64,000 nt of DNA from Nothopassalora personata (Eukaryota > Ascomycota > Dothideomycetes > Mycosphaerellales > Mycosphaerellaceae): contig CM066295.1 in NCBI GenBank assembly GCA_033816765.1, positions 1,302,001 through 1,366,000 on the forward strand, read 5' to 3'. This document shows positions 29,152 to 39,505 of the stretch, in pieces. Positions within the stretch are counted from its first letter, which is position 1, and each line of letters begins with the position of its first letter. The position numbers were made by a program, and so were the translations under genes. The notes under the pieces were generated by a model. It saw nothing but the letters and a program-made list of their open reading frames with translations, was not told the origin of the DNA and made no database searches.

Positions 29152-32100
29152 TTATGGTGTGGTTACTTCTGAGCAAGCGCCGTTTTGATACTCCCGAATC
29201 TTCTGCTGACAGTTTCGTAGGTTTTCTTTTGGTTCCCAGGTATTTTCTGATTCGTCGTATCCCTTCCATTTGATAAGGTATCGCTGACCCTTTTTATCTA
29301 GGATTTTTTCGACTTCAAATTCGTTTTCTGCTTCCGGCTCGAAATGGAAGCTCTCTTGGCAAGGTGTTCTGGCGTCTGCGGGTTCCAGCTTAGAGATATG
29401 GAAGACTGGGTGGATTTTTGCGTCAGGTGGTAGTCGTAGTCGATAGTTAACTGGTCCTACGACTTTGTCGATTAAAAATGGTCCGACTTTAACGTGATCT
29501 AGTTTCTTGGTCTGTCTTCTTGTTCTCAAATTTTTTGTAAGGAGATAGACCTTATCCCCCTTTTTTAGCAGAGGTGCCATTTTTCTCGTGTCCTGCCGTT
29601 GTTGAGACAGTTTTCGTTGTGCATCTTCGATCGCCTTGCGTGTTTCTTTGTGCACTTCCTTAAGAGTATCCGTCGTCACGATTGCTCTCTCGGCCTGTGG
29701 ATGGGATCCAGGTATTCCGAATAGGTTAGGATCTTTACCAAAGTTCGCATAAAATGGCGTCGTTGAAGTTGTCTCCGATTTGTGGTTGTTTAGTGCAATC
29801 TGCGCTATTGGCAGTAATGAAACCCAGTTGTCTTGTGCATAGTTGATGTAGTGTCGTAGGTATTGTTCTAGCGTTTGATTCATCCTTTCGGTTTGTCCGT
29901 CTGTCTCCGGATGATATGCTGTTGACAGCTTGTGTTTAATTCCGATCGTTCCCATAAGCGTCTTCCAGTAGTTTGATGTGAATAGCTTGTCTCTGTCCGT
30001 TATAAACGCTTGAGGGAATCCGTGGTATCGGATAAGTCTATCCAGTACGAGGTATCCGAGCTGCTCTGCATTGTACGTTTCTGATGCAGGAATGAAGTGT
30101 GCGTATTTCGTAAGTCTATCAACCATGACTAGTATCATGTCGTATGGTTGTTTCGTAACTTGATCTCTTGACGGTGGGAGTTTCGTAATAAAGTCCATTG
30201 TGACTTCGTCCCATGGTTTCGTCGGTGGTGTCCTGAACTGTAGGTGACCGTATTTTGCATGTCTCGCAGCCTTGTTTCGTTGGCAGTGTACGCATTGTTT
30301 AATGTAGCGTGACACCTTAAGTCTCATCTGTGGAAAGGAGAAACTGCGCTGTATTAGGTCCATAGTTTTTGAAGTTCCAGGGTGTCCATAAGTTGGTCCG
30401 TCGTGATGTTGTCGTATGCATTCTTCTTCTCGATCCTTTGGTACTTGGTATTTCCCTTGCGATATAGGGAATTGTTCGTCCCTGTCGCCTAATATCCGTA
30501 CGATGTTGTTAAATTCTCTTATGTTGGCACTAAGACTTCCGTCGGGGTTCGTCTTTAATATCTTGTGTTGCACTGGTTCTTTTCCTTCCATGTAGTCGCT
30601 TCTTCGGCTCAGCGCGTCGGCGCGGCCATTCTCTCGTCCTGGAGTATATTTAATTTCGAACTTATACTGTCCCAGCAGCTCCGACCAGCGGGCTTGCCTT
30701 CGGGTAAGTTCTTTCGTCGTTGTGAAGTACGTAAGATTCTTGTGGTCAGAAAGAATCGTTAACTTCGGTGGGCCCTCGACATATACTCTCCAATGTTGCA
30801 TGGCAGCAACAATGGCTAGAAGCTCTTTATCATGGATGTCGTAGTTCTGTTCCGCTGTGGTCATTTTCCGGGAGTAATAGGCTACTGGGTGTCTCTGCCC
30901 ATCGTGTGTCTGCGTTAGACACGCGCCTATTGCCATATCAGACGCATCGGTCTCGATGTGGACTTCCTTGCTACCATCGAATAATCGAAGCGTAGGGGCT
31001 GAAGCGCATTGTTCCTTGAGTTTCTTGAATGCTTCAATCTGTTCTTTTCCCCATTTCCAAGTGACGTCCTTTCTTGTAAGCATCGTCATTGGTGCTGCTG
31101 TCTTTGAGTAGTCCTTAATGAATTTCCGGTTGTAGTTCGCTAGTCCAAGGAATGATTGTACGTCCTTGACTGTTTTCGGTTCTGGCCATTCTCTAATTGA
31201 CTGTGTCTTCGCAGGGTCGATCGTTATTCCTGTAGTGCTAATGATAAAGCCTAGGAATTTAACTTCTTTCTTATGGAATTCGCATTTCTCGGGTGCCGTC
31301 TTGAATCCTGATTGCGTGAGTCGTTCGAAGACGTCCTGGACTTGTCTTATGTGTTCCTGTAGGGATCCTTTCGTGTAGACTAGTATGTCGTCCATGTAGG
31401 CGATAACGCATACGTCGAGTAGGTCTCTAAGTGTTTCGTTGACAAGGTCCTGGCAGGATGCGGGTGCGTTGGTTAATCCCATTGGCATAACTAAGAATTC
31501 GTAGAGTCCGTATCTTGTTCTAAAAGCGGTTTTCCATTCTTCTCCTTCTGCCATCCGTATAGCGTAGAAGGCATCTCGTAGGTCAATCTTCGTGTACCAG
31601 TCCGATCCGGTTAATCTGTCTTGTGCTTCTTCGATGTTGGGTAGCGGGTATCGGTTCTTGATCGTGATCTCGTTTAACTTCCTGTAGTCTTGTACGAGTC
31701 GTAACTTCCCGTTTGCCTTTGGAACGAACATGCATGGAGTTCCTGCACTTGAGGTGGATCTTCTTATCCATCCTTTGGCTAGCTTCTCCTTCAGCCATTC
31801 TCGTAGGGTCTGTAGCTCTTTCTCAGACATTTGATATAGGGGTCCCCATGGAGGCTCTTTCCCTGGCTGAATGTTGATCTTGTGATCCCATGGGCGGTGC
31901 TTAGGTAAGGCGGTTTTGCCTCTTTCCTCTTCAAAGAGTCGCGACCACTTGCGATACTCCTTGGGAATACTCAACTCTGAGATGTTAGTATTCTTCGATG
32001 GTGCGTTACTTCCATCACTTCCAGTGACTTCGTGACCCGGCGGCCCCACGCCAGTGTCTGTCCCGGTCGAAGGTGGTTCTTCTGTCCTTCTAGTCGGCGC

Positions 32101-32583
32101 AAGCTGTATCTCGTTTAGCTGTTTCCTTGCCTCATCTGCCAGTGAACGCTGCCACTGCGCAGGCTGAATGTCGACAACGCAATCGCATTCCCTAAATGTG
32201 AGTACTCCTCTTCTCCAGTCGATTACTGGATTGTGCTTTCTCAACCAAGGCATACCTAATACTATGTCATGACTGGCCATATCAGTGACATCCAAGGTAA
32301 TATTCTCGTGGTGCTGTTGGATAGCCAGTGGCAATGGTATCGTCTCCCATTCCACGCTAGGTAACGATGATCCGTTTACCGCGATCAACTCGTAACCCCA
32401 TTTCTTCTTTAGGGTAGCTAACCCGTTTCTTCTTGTGAAAGACTCGGAGATAAAATTCCCCGCTGCTCCTGAGTCGATCATGACACTAGTCTTGTGTCCG
32501 TTGACGATTGCTTGTGTCTGGAAAACTGTGTTTGATGTCGATGCGTGAGCCTGAATATTGCATAACTCCCTCCGGTCGCTCAT
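29152..32583 (-). CDS. Pol polyprotein of E2 (protease, RT, RNase H, integrase, chromodomain)
   Basis: 1143 aa. The ATG (32581-32583) follows the gag TAG stop after only two bases, in a different frame, so it is probably made by termination-reinitiation or by a -1 shift near the junction. Domains: aspartic protease D37-S-G-A; RT with YMDD 396-399; RNase H with D546; an integrase zinc region containing QHHDGPTYGHPG and CVHCQR; integrase catalytic D797, D863 and E899 (D-x35-E); and a canonical C-terminal chromodomain (about 1086-1130, with YLIKWKGY and the aromatic NTWEP box). The chromodomain would steer integration toward methylated-histone chromatin, which suits its location inside a repeat nest. 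Frame intact. Confidence 0.95.
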   Translation of the reverse strand: MSDRRELCNIQAHASTSNTVFQTQAIVNGHKTSVMIDSGAAGNFISESFTRRNGLATLKKKWGYELIAVNGSSLPSVEWETIPLPLAIQQHHENITLDVTDMASHDIVLGMPWLRKHNPVIDWRRGVLTFRECDCVVDIQPAQWQRSLADEARKQLNEIQLAPTRRTEEPPSTGTDTGVGPPGHEVTGSDGSNAPSKNTNISELSIPKEYRKWSRLFEEERGKTALPKHRPWDHKINIQPGKEPPWGPLYQMSEKELQTLREWLKEKLAKGWIRRSTSSAGTPCMFVPKANGKLRLVQDYRKLNEITIKNRYPLPNIEEAQDRLTGSDWYTKIDLRDAFYAIRMAEGEEWKTAFRTRYGLYEFLVMPMGLTNAPASCQDLVNETLRDLLDVCVIAYMDDILVYTKGSLQEHIRQVQDVFERLTQSGFKTAPEKCEFHKKEVKFLGFIISTTGITIDPAKTQSIREWPEPKTVKDVQSFLGLANYNRKFIKDYSKTAAPMTMLTRKDVTWKWGKEQIEAFKKLKEQCASAPTLRLFDGSKEVHIETDASDMAIGACLTQTHDGQRHPVAYYSRKMTTAEQNYDIHDKELLAIVAAMQHWRVYVEGPPKLTILSDHKNLTYFTTTKELTRRQARWSELLGQYKFEIKYTPGRENGRADALSRRSDYMEGKEPVQHKILKTNPDGSLSANIREFNNIVRILGDRDEQFPISQGKYQVPKDREEECIRQHHDGPTYGHPGTSKTMDLIQRSFSFPQMRLKVSRYIKQCVHCQRNKAARHAKYGHLQFRTPPTKPWDEVTMDFITKLPPSRDQVTKQPYDMILVMVDRLTKYAHFIPASETYNAEQLGYLVLDRLIRYHGFPQAFITDRDKLFTSNYWKTLMGTIGIKHKLSTAYHPETDGQTERMNQTLEQYLRHYINYAQDNWVSLLPIAQIALNNHKSETTSTTPFYANFGKDPNLFGIPGSHPQAERAIVTTDTLKEVHKETRKAIEDAQRKLSQQRQDTRKMAPLLKKGDKVYLLTKNLRTRRQTKKLDHVKVGPFLIDKVVGPVNYRLRLPPDAKIHPVFHISKLEPADARTPCQESFHFEPEAENEFEVEKILDKKGQRYLIKWKGYDESENTWEPKENLRNCQQKIREYQNGACSEVTTP

Positions 32584-32585
32584 TC

Positions 32586-34601
32586 CTAGGGAGCTGATCC
32601 TTTTCCCGAATGGTATGTGGTTCGCTGTGCTTCGTGCCTAGAGGCTTCGGCTAGAACCTGTAGCTCGTTGCCCTGTGTCCACACTTGTAGTCTGTTGCGT
32701 TCCTGGATCTTCTGCGTTTCTGAGTAGAGTGCGCGTGCGTGCTGCACTATGTTGCGTAATTCATTCGATATAAATGTTCCTGACGGTGTAAGATATCCGG
32801 TTCCTGTTATTCGGCTTCCTATCGGTGGTCGTTCTGTAACGGTGGTTGCTAGATTCTCGGTTGTTTCCATGAGTGGGTATCCCCAGGCCATGCCTCGTAG
32901 GGTGTCGAGTGTCTTGTCAAACTCAATGGAATGTAGCCTCCTTCGTCCACCTATCTTAGGTAGGAATTCCTCGTGCCTTCTTTGTAGGTAGATGATCATG
33001 TCGTATAGTTTTTTAGGTGCATCTACCGTGAAGGTAAGTTGTTCGTTGTCGCCGTCAGTGTCGCTCTCTTCTCCTTCGGAGGAATCTTCTTCGCTGGATT
33101 CTTCCGGATCCTGTTCTTCCTCGATGGTATCTAGCCCGGTGGTTTCTTGACTTTCTTCCTGTGGTTCTGGTGACCATGATCCGTTCCATCCTGGGTCCTG
33201 ATTTTCTTTATCGCTTCCATCTTCGTTGAAGTAGGATTCATCGATGTCCACTTCTCTGAGCGTGGCGTTTTGCCTATGCGTCGCTCCTAGGGTTCCTCGT
33301 GGTTGCTGAGGCCAATACCCTGCGCCTGATTTCGCGGCGTAGTGGATTTGACACGAGTCTTGGTGACAGAATCGCCAATGAAGGCTTCCATGACCATTTC
33401 GAGACTCGGATTCGGTCTCGTAGTCGACTCTTCGTGTCATCATGTTGAACTGTCGTGGTTGGTTCTTCGCATCAAATGGAATGACCACCATTTGCTGCCC
33501 ATGGTATCCTCCTCGTCCTTCTGAGGGGTCCAGGAGAGGCGTCGTGTTTCTGTTGCTAGCTCTCTCCTCCACTCTCCGAGTATAGTCGGTATCTCCTCGA
33601 GATCCAACGCTGCTCTCAGATTTACTAGTTCGGGGTTGCATCATATTGAATTGCTCGCGGCGCACCATATTTTTACCGCGGCAATCTCGCGCCATGTGGC
33701 CTTCCTTACCACAGGCATAACATGTGAGTTTTCCTTTTCCTTTGAAGGGCTTTCCGTGGCCCCTACTCTTGTCGATCTTCCGTCCTCGTTGGGTAACGTC
33801 TAGTTCCATTGGCTGTGGTCCATAGTAGGGCTGGCTTTGTCGTGAGAATTCTCCCTTCGCAACGTATCCTCCTAAGGGTCTGCGGTCCGGAGCGTATCCT
33901 GCTATTCCTCCTACTTTGGAGTCGTATTTCTTCTCCTGGTGTCGTTCCCAGAGCTGGTCATCGATATTGATCGACGCCTTCATTAGCTCTTCGAGGTTGG
34001 TGATCCGTCCCCCGTGTCTCATCAACTCGTCCTTAACGGAGTCTTTGAGTCCACGTCGGAACATAGTCATCAACGCCGTCTGGTCCCATCCGGTAATTTG
34101 TCCGTATTCTTCGAATTTGGCTGCATACTCTGAAGTAGACGTCTTCTGCTTCAGGTGTTGAATGATTCGTATGGCCTGTTGGACTTCGTTCGAGGTTCCA
34201 AAGATTGATTTCATCTTCTCTTTGAAAAGGGTGTAGCTCCTGAACATTCCAGTGGGGTCTAATCGTCCCATACCTTCAAGGTATTCCTTAAGGTAAGGTT
34301 TGATCCAGTTCTGCGCACTTCCGCGAAGGTACGTAATGGCGAAGATAGTTCTTTTATCGGCATCGACTGGGTTGAACATGAGATACATATCCATCTGATT
34401 GATCCAGTCGTCGAACTTGGCCCTGTCTCCATAGAAGAGGTCTGGCTTAGCAGCCTTAACGTCGTTCTTCCTTGGAGTAGGCTCGTCATCGTCATCAGAC
34501 TCATCGTCCTTCGTAGTGGTCTGTTGTGGTGGCGCACGGCGGATGCTTCCTGCTTCGCTGGGGGCGGGTGTTCCCCTACCAGCTGCTTGAGTAGCGCTCA
34601 T
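32586..34601 (-). CDS. Gag polyprotein of E2
   Basis: The frame is open from 34649, but that ATG lies within the 5' LTR (34619-35027). The next ATG, at 34601, starts MSATQAAGRG 17 bases inside the LTR boundary and is preferred (671 aa). It shows a retrotransposon capsid domain (about 75-210, with FDDWINQMDMYL near the start) and a classic CCHC knuckle C294-x2-C297-x4-H302-x4-C307. A strongly acidic Glu/Ser/Asp tract (about 480-530) follows. It ends at TAG (32586-32588). Its RIP-damaged twin is at 18575-20820. Confidence 0.93.
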   Translation of the reverse strand: MSATQAAGRGTPAPSEAGSIRRAPPQQTTTKDDESDDDDEPTPRKNDVKAAKPDLFYGDRAKFDDWINQMDMYLMFNPVDADKRTIFAITYLRGSAQNWIKPYLKEYLEGMGRLDPTGMFRSYTLFKEKMKSIFGTSNEVQQAIRIIQHLKQKTSTSEYAAKFEEYGQITGWDQTALMTMFRRGLKDSVKDELMRHGGRITNLEELMKASINIDDQLWERHQEKKYDSKVGGIAGYAPDRRPLGGYVAKGEFSRQSQPYYGPQPMELDVTQRGRKIDKSRGHGKPFKGKGKLTCYACGKEGHMARDCRGKNMVRREQFNMMQPRTSKSESSVGSRGDTDYTRRVEERASNRNTTPLLDPSEGRGGYHGQQMVVIPFDAKNQPRQFNMMTRRVDYETESESRNGHGSLHWRFCHQDSCQIHYAAKSGAGYWPQQPRGTLGATHRQNATLREVDIDESYFNEDGSDKENQDPGWNGSWSPEPQEESQETTGLDTIEEEQDPEESSEEDSSEGEESDTDGDNEQLTFTVDAPKKLYDMIIYLQRRHEEFLPKIGGRRRLHSIEFDKTLDTLRGMAWGYPLMETTENLATTVTERPPIGSRITGTGYLTPSGTFISNELRNIVQHARALYSETQKIQERNRLQVWTQGNELQVLAEASRHEAQRTTYHSGKGSAP

Positions 34602-34618
34602 CCTGAGGGCGTTCAAAG

Positions 34619-35027
34619 TGTTATTGTCTCGTTCCAGGGCTAGTCTCAAAAGAGAGATAAGTCAAGTCACGTGGCGGTATTATTCTTTGGAGAGGCTGAA
34701 GCAAGCTGAGCGAAGATGAATGATAGGAATAAGAGTTGTATTCCAATCAGTGAGATAGTAACATGAGTTGAACGCATCAGAACCATAAGGGTTTCTAGCG
34801 TTCCTAAATACAAAGGAGATAGAGCGTTTGCTCTCCGTGCTCTCCATGCTCTCCATGCTCTCTCGAGATCACCGAGATCAACGAGATCAAGGAGATCACT
34901 TCAGTTGCTCTCTCGGTTCCTTGGTTTTATTCCTGCGGGTGAGAGAGCACTTCTCGGGCGGAAGCGCCCACCAATTGTGGAGGTCTGATTGGTTAGCTTC
35001 CTTCAGCCCCAGATCAGAACCGTAACA
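34619..35027 (-). repeat. 5' LTR of E2
   Basis: 409 bp, same sequence on reading as 27966-28374. The sequence inside it (minus strand CTTTGAACGCCCTC) is shared with element A after its 5' LTR, so it is probably part of the primer site, although the priming tRNA was not identified. Confidence 0.95.
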
Positions 35028-35032
35028 CTTAC

Positions 35033-36330
35033 CGCCTATCTAGCTGCTTTACTATTATAAAGCCCTATAGGTTAGCGTAGTCGACTAGCACTCGCACCGT
35101 ATACGTAGCGCCCTCTAAGTATAGCCTCTAATGCTTAAAAGCCTTAACTACTATAAGTAGCTCCGAATCGTGCGTCTCGTAGTTGTACTTAGCTAGTATT
35201 ATCTTACGTAAATAGAACGCGATAGGATACTACTTAGTACTAAACAATTAGGATATAATACCTACGATCGCGAAACCTAAGGCATCCGTCTCGACTCGCG
35301 TACGTAGCGTAGGATCGAAGTGCCTAAGTATTAGTGTATCTAAGAATCCGGCCTTAAGCTATCGAAACGCCTACTCTTTACTTAAGGTCTACGTAAGAGG
35401 GCCGTACTTCTTACCGTCCTTAGATCCCTTTAGTAGGTCCGTTAGGGGCTTATAGACCCTTAAGTATCCTTCTATAAAACGCCGGTAGAAATTGCAAAAC
35501 CTAAGGAAGGACTAGACCTTATAAAAGGTCGTAGGTAAAGGCCATTCCTCGATAGCGGCTACCCTGCTCCTATCCATCGACACGCCTACGGCGCTTACGA
35601 TAAACCTAAGGAACTCTATACTCTCCTAGAAGAAGTGACACTTCTTAGGGTTTGTAAACAGAGCAAACTTTCGTAGCCTCTCTAGTACCGCGCGTACGGC
35701 TCGTACGTGTACCTTACGCGTCTCGCTATAGATAAGGATATTATCTAGGTAGACTACGCAAATGTCATTAACTAAGCCGGTTAGCGCCTTATTAATATAC
35801 CCTTAAAAGGTTGCCGGTGCGTTAGTTAACCCGAACGGCATTACTAGGTACTCGTAGTGTCCGTATCGCGTGCAAAACGTAGTCTTCTACTTATCGCCTC
35901 GCTTAATAGGGATACGATAGTAGGCGTCCTTCAAATCGATTGTAGTAAAGAACCTAGAACCTAATAGCCTATCTAGCGTCTCGCTAATTAGGGGTAGGGG
36001 GTATTGGTTCTTTACTATAATCTTATTTAGGCCTCTATAATTAACATAGAGCCTAAGAGTGCTATTCTTCTTTAGTACGAATAGGATAGGCGCACCCGCC
36101 TCGCTTACGGACCGCCTAATCCACCCCTTCTCTATTGCTTACGTAAGGTACTCCTTTAAGGCCTCTAACTCAGTTAAGGACTAGTAGTATAGCGGCTTAA
36201 AAGGGGGTTTCTTTCCTTTAACGAGATTAATCGTATACTTAACCCCGTCGGGCATCTTACGCTTCGCCTACTTATTAGGTGCGTATACATCTCGGAAGTC
36301 TATAAATTCTTTAGGCTACGAGGGGCCCTC
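35033..36330 (-). pseudogene. pol of E3, 5' part: RT and RNase H (broken)
   Basis: Minus-strand reading shows gypsy RT: a GWIRRSVSEAGAPILFV region near 36100, FTTIDLKDAYYRIPI near 35930, YLVMPFGLTNAPATF near 35840, and the YLDN box (from YLDD) near 35760. RNase H remnants run to 35060, where E2 is inserted. RIP-type stops throughout. Confidence 0.85.
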
Positions 36331-37050
36331 TCCTTTAGGTACTGCTACAGCAATAGCCCGAACACTTATCGTATAAACCTGCTTTAAGCTCTCGAGATCC
36401 TTAAGGAACTCGCGTGCGTTACGCTACTAAACCGTAGGCGTCTCTACACCGTAGTACTACTAGTTATCCTTATCGGCCTTTACTATCCGATTACGATGCC
36501 GCTAGGGTCTACCTAAAATCATATATACCCTTTAAGGTTAAGGACGCTATAGTTAGCGTACTATCGCTTACTTACCTCTCCGCTTAGGTACATAACCCTA
36601 TATAGGACCTTTAACTCGTTCGTCGTATACGTACCGCCTAAGAGGGTAAAGATAAGAGAGAGCTCCCTTAGGAATACCCGTGCTTTCTTAATCGAGTCCC
36701 CTCTAAAAGGCGTAGGTTCTTTAAGACGTAAACGAGTCGTATACGATGCGACCGCGCCTCGAGCTACGATATTATCGTTAGTTACTATAGATAGAGGAGG
36801 GGGAGGGGGAGTAGGGGATAGTTCTCCGCCGGATTCGCCCTAAGGGTCCGCCGGCGGTACGCTTACGTCCCGTAAGATCTCCAACTGTTTAATCTCCCTC
36901 TATATCTCCTTCTCCTTAACCTCTACCCGAAGGGCATCCCTCCTTGCGACTAAGGCTACACGCCTCGCTTATTGCTAGGCCCTAGGGCTTAGGGGAGCCG
37001 TAGGCGTAGCGCTACTATCGTCGCGTTCGGACTCCATAGCGTGTATAGAT
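36330..37050 (-). pseudogene. gag remnant of E3 (broken, apparently shortened)
   Basis: Starts at an ATG around 37037 on the minus strand (MESERDD). A Glu/Lys/Arg-rich helix and a Pro-rich run (about 36790-36830) follow, then a stretch resembling gypsy capsid. It passes into RT-linker sequence within about 0.6 kb, without a visible zinc knuckle or protease, so part of gag-protease is probably deleted. Confidence 0.55.
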
Positions 37051-37074
37051 TGTAACGAAGAGAAGAATTAGAAC

Positions 37075-37271
37075 TGTTAAAGGGATGTCGCAATATATAG
37101 CACGCCTACGACCTACTAGTCGTAGATGAACTAATTCTTGCCTTTTGTTCAAGACGCATCGCGCGTCGTAAGGTGTACTTATACGTGTCACGTGCGGCTT
37201 AGTAGCCGGTCGCGACCGCATGTTATATATAAGGCTACATGTAGGGGTTAGCTACTAGGCTGCCCCTTACA
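37075..37271 (-). repeat. 5' LTR of E3
   Basis: 197 bp, matching 24595-24791, followed by TSD CTAGG at 37272-37276. A 68-aa frame inside it is not a gene. Confidence 0.9.
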
Positions 37272-37276
37272 CTAGG

Positions 37277-38740
37277 ACGAGAGAATAGCCGCGCCGACGC
37301 GCTAAGCCAAAGAAGCGACTATATAGAAGGAAAAGAACTAGTGTAATACAAAGTACTAAAGACGAACCCCGACGGAAGTCTTAGCGCTAATATAAGAGAA
37401 TTTAATAACATCGTACGGATATTAAGCGATAAGGACGAGCAATTCCCTATATCGTAAGGAAAATACTAGGTACTAAAGGATCGAGAAGAAGAATGTATAC
37501 GATAACATTACAACGGACTAACTTATAGACACCCTAGAACTTTAAAGACAATAGACCTAATATAACGTAGTTTCTTATTCCTATAGATAAGACTTAAGGT
37601 GTTACGCTACATTAAACAATACGTACACTACTAACGAAATAAGGCTACGAGGCATGCAAAATACGGTTACCTACAGTTTAGGACACTACCGACGAAACTA
37701 TAGGACGAAGTTATAATAGACTTTATTACGAAACTCCTACCGTTAAAGGACTAAGTTACGAAACAACTATACGACATAATACTAGTTATAGTTAATAGAC
37801 TTACGAAATACGTACACTTTATTCCTACATTAGAGACATATAATGTAGAGTAGCTCGGATACCTCGTACTAGATAGACTTATCCGATACTACGGATTCCC
37901 TTAAACGTTTATAACGGATAGAGACAAGCTATTTACATCGAACTACTAGAAAACGCTTATAGGAACGATTAGAATAAGACATAAGCTGTTAATAGCATAT
38001 TATCTAGAAACAGACGGATAAACGGAGAGGATAAATTAAACACTCGAGTAATACCTACGATACTATATTAACTACGCATAAGATAACTAGGTTTTATTAC
38101 TGCTAATAGCGTAGATTGCACTAAACAACTACAAATCGGAGACAACTTTAACGACACTATTCTATACGAACTTTAGTAAAGATCCTAACCTATTTAGAAC
38201 ACCTAGATCTTACCTATAAGCCGAAAGAGCAATAGTGACAACGGATACTCTTAAGGAAGTATATAAAGAAACACGTAAGGCGATCGAAGATATATAATAA
38301 AAACTGTCTTAATAACGGTAGGACACAAGAAAAATAGCACCTCTACTAAAGGAGGGGGATAAGGTCTATCTCCTTATAAAAAACTTAAGAATAAGAAGAT
38401 AGACTAAGAAACTAGATTACGTTAAGGTCGGACTATTTTTCATCGATAAAGTTATAGGACTAGTTAACTACTGTCTACGGCTACTACCTAACGCAAAAAT
38501 CTACCTAGTCTTCTATATCTCTAAGTTAGAACCCGTAGACGCCGAAACACCCTACTAGGAAAGCTTCTATTTCGAGCTAGAAGTAGAAAACGAATTTAAA
38601 GTCGAAAAAACCCTAGATAAGAAAGGTTAGCGATACCTTGTTAAGTAGAAAGAATACGACGAATTAGAAAATACCTAGGAACTAAAACAAAACCTATAAA
38701 ACTATTAGTAAAAGATCCGATAATACTAAAAATAGGTCCG
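37277..38740 (+). pseudogene. pol of element A, part 2: RNase H end, integrase, chromodomain (broken)
   Basis: Resumes the sequence interrupted at 24594 and matches E2 Pol from the end of RNase H through the zinc-binding and catalytic integrase regions to a degenerate chromodomain (about 38580-38700). Each stop can be explained as CAG, CAA or TGG changed to TAG or TAA. Confidence 0.85.
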
Positions 38741-38780
38741 CCGATATAACTAACGACAATCGATCTCTCGGCCGACAAGC

Positions 38781-38853
38781 GACTAGGGTAAGAATCGAAC
38801 CTACGACCTTAAGAGTGTAGATAGCTTACGCTCTACTACTAAGCTACCTAGCC
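38781..38853 (-). ncRNA. tRNA-like sequence inside element A
   Basis: 73 nt, homologous to the E2 copy and in the same place relative to pol. Acceptor GGCTAGG/CCTAGTC, D arm GCTT/GAGC, T arm GTAGG-TTCGATT-CTTAC, with a good B box GGTTCGATTC. It folds better than the E2 copy despite RIP. The anticodon loop is again about 9 nt. Conservation between a dead copy and a live copy shows it belongs to the family. Confidence 0.6.
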
Positions 38854-38949
38854 GATTAATAAGAATAGGGACATAACTTATAAATGAATATCCTAATAAG
38901 TCTCTACCCCTAGGGACTCGCCCTAAGGCTCCGCTCTAGAAAGCGCCGC

Positions 38950-39432
38950 CTAGTCGTTTACGGGCATCTCTAGGATATCCGAGAAAGGAACTAGCGAAGG
39001 CAACACCTCTACCCCCGACGCCCGCTTAAGAGACGCTAGCTCCTCGCGCGCCTCTTCCTCCTCGAGCTCCTCTAACTCCTTAGCGACGGTATCGTCGGTG
39101 CGACGCTTAGCTAATCGTAGCTGTTTCCGAAGACGGATCTTACGTATCTTTAGCCGTACCTCCTCCTCTTTAATCCTCTTAAGCTCTAGCTTAAGATTAT
39201 CGCGCGAATCGCGAAGATGTTCCTACTCCGGACGAGAAAGACGTATATCGTAATCCTTATAGCCTTTTTGAATATAGGCCGAACACTTTCTAGACCGAGA
39301 ACCTACGATACACTTTACTACTACGCCCGAGGATCGAGACTTCTAACAATTTGTATATAGAGCTATTTTAATACTAGAAACTTTAGTATCCTAAGCAAGT
39401 CGTTAACGGCGTTTATAGGAGGAAGAAGACAT
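38950..39432 (-). pseudogene. Opposite-strand Cys-rich gene of element A (RIP-damaged)
   Basis: Counterpart of the E2 gene at 28450-29013. From an ATG at 39432 on the minus strand it reads through stops that RIP explains. The Cys region is visible near 39280-39350; two expected cysteines appear as Tyr, as TGC/TGT to TAC/TAT RIP would give. The spacing between the second and third cysteine is wider than in E2. A long Lys/Arg/Glu helix (about 39050-39220) follows, then a short hydrophobic/acidic end. Confidence 0.65.
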
Positions 39433-39505
39433 AGTTAACTATTACTATAAGAAATGATAACGGCTTAAGAAGCTTCGGGACGAAGCTAGGCTAAGAAGGG
39501 GATAG

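Larger units (their letters stand above)
27966..35027 (-). mobile_element. Nearly intact Ty3/gypsy chromovirus E2
   Basis: 7,062 bp. The two 409-bp LTRs (27966-28374 and 34619-35027) look identical on reading. TSD CTTAC (27961-27965 and 35028-35032). A polypurine tract on the minus strand (rc of 28375-28388, AAAAGGGGGATGG) adjoins the 3' LTR. Order on the minus strand: LTR, gag, pol, tRNA-like site, opposite-strand Cys-rich gene, LTR. Gag and Pol frames are full length. It is inserted into RIP-damaged E3, so it is the youngest layer of this nest. Confidence 0.95.
24595..37271 (-). mobile_element. RIP-mutated Ty3/gypsy chromovirus E3 (contains E2)
   Basis: The 197-bp LTRs (24595-24791 and 37075-37271) have TSD CTAGG (24590-24594 and 37272-37276). 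Coding runs on the minus strand. Removing E2 with its TSD leaves about 5.6 kb: short gag remnant, RT, RNase H (35033-37050), integrase and chromodomain (26150-27960), plus an opposite-strand reading frame before the 3' LTR (24800-26140). It is moderately RIP-damaged. The protease region could not be found, so gag-protease sequence may have been lost. Confidence 0.88.
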
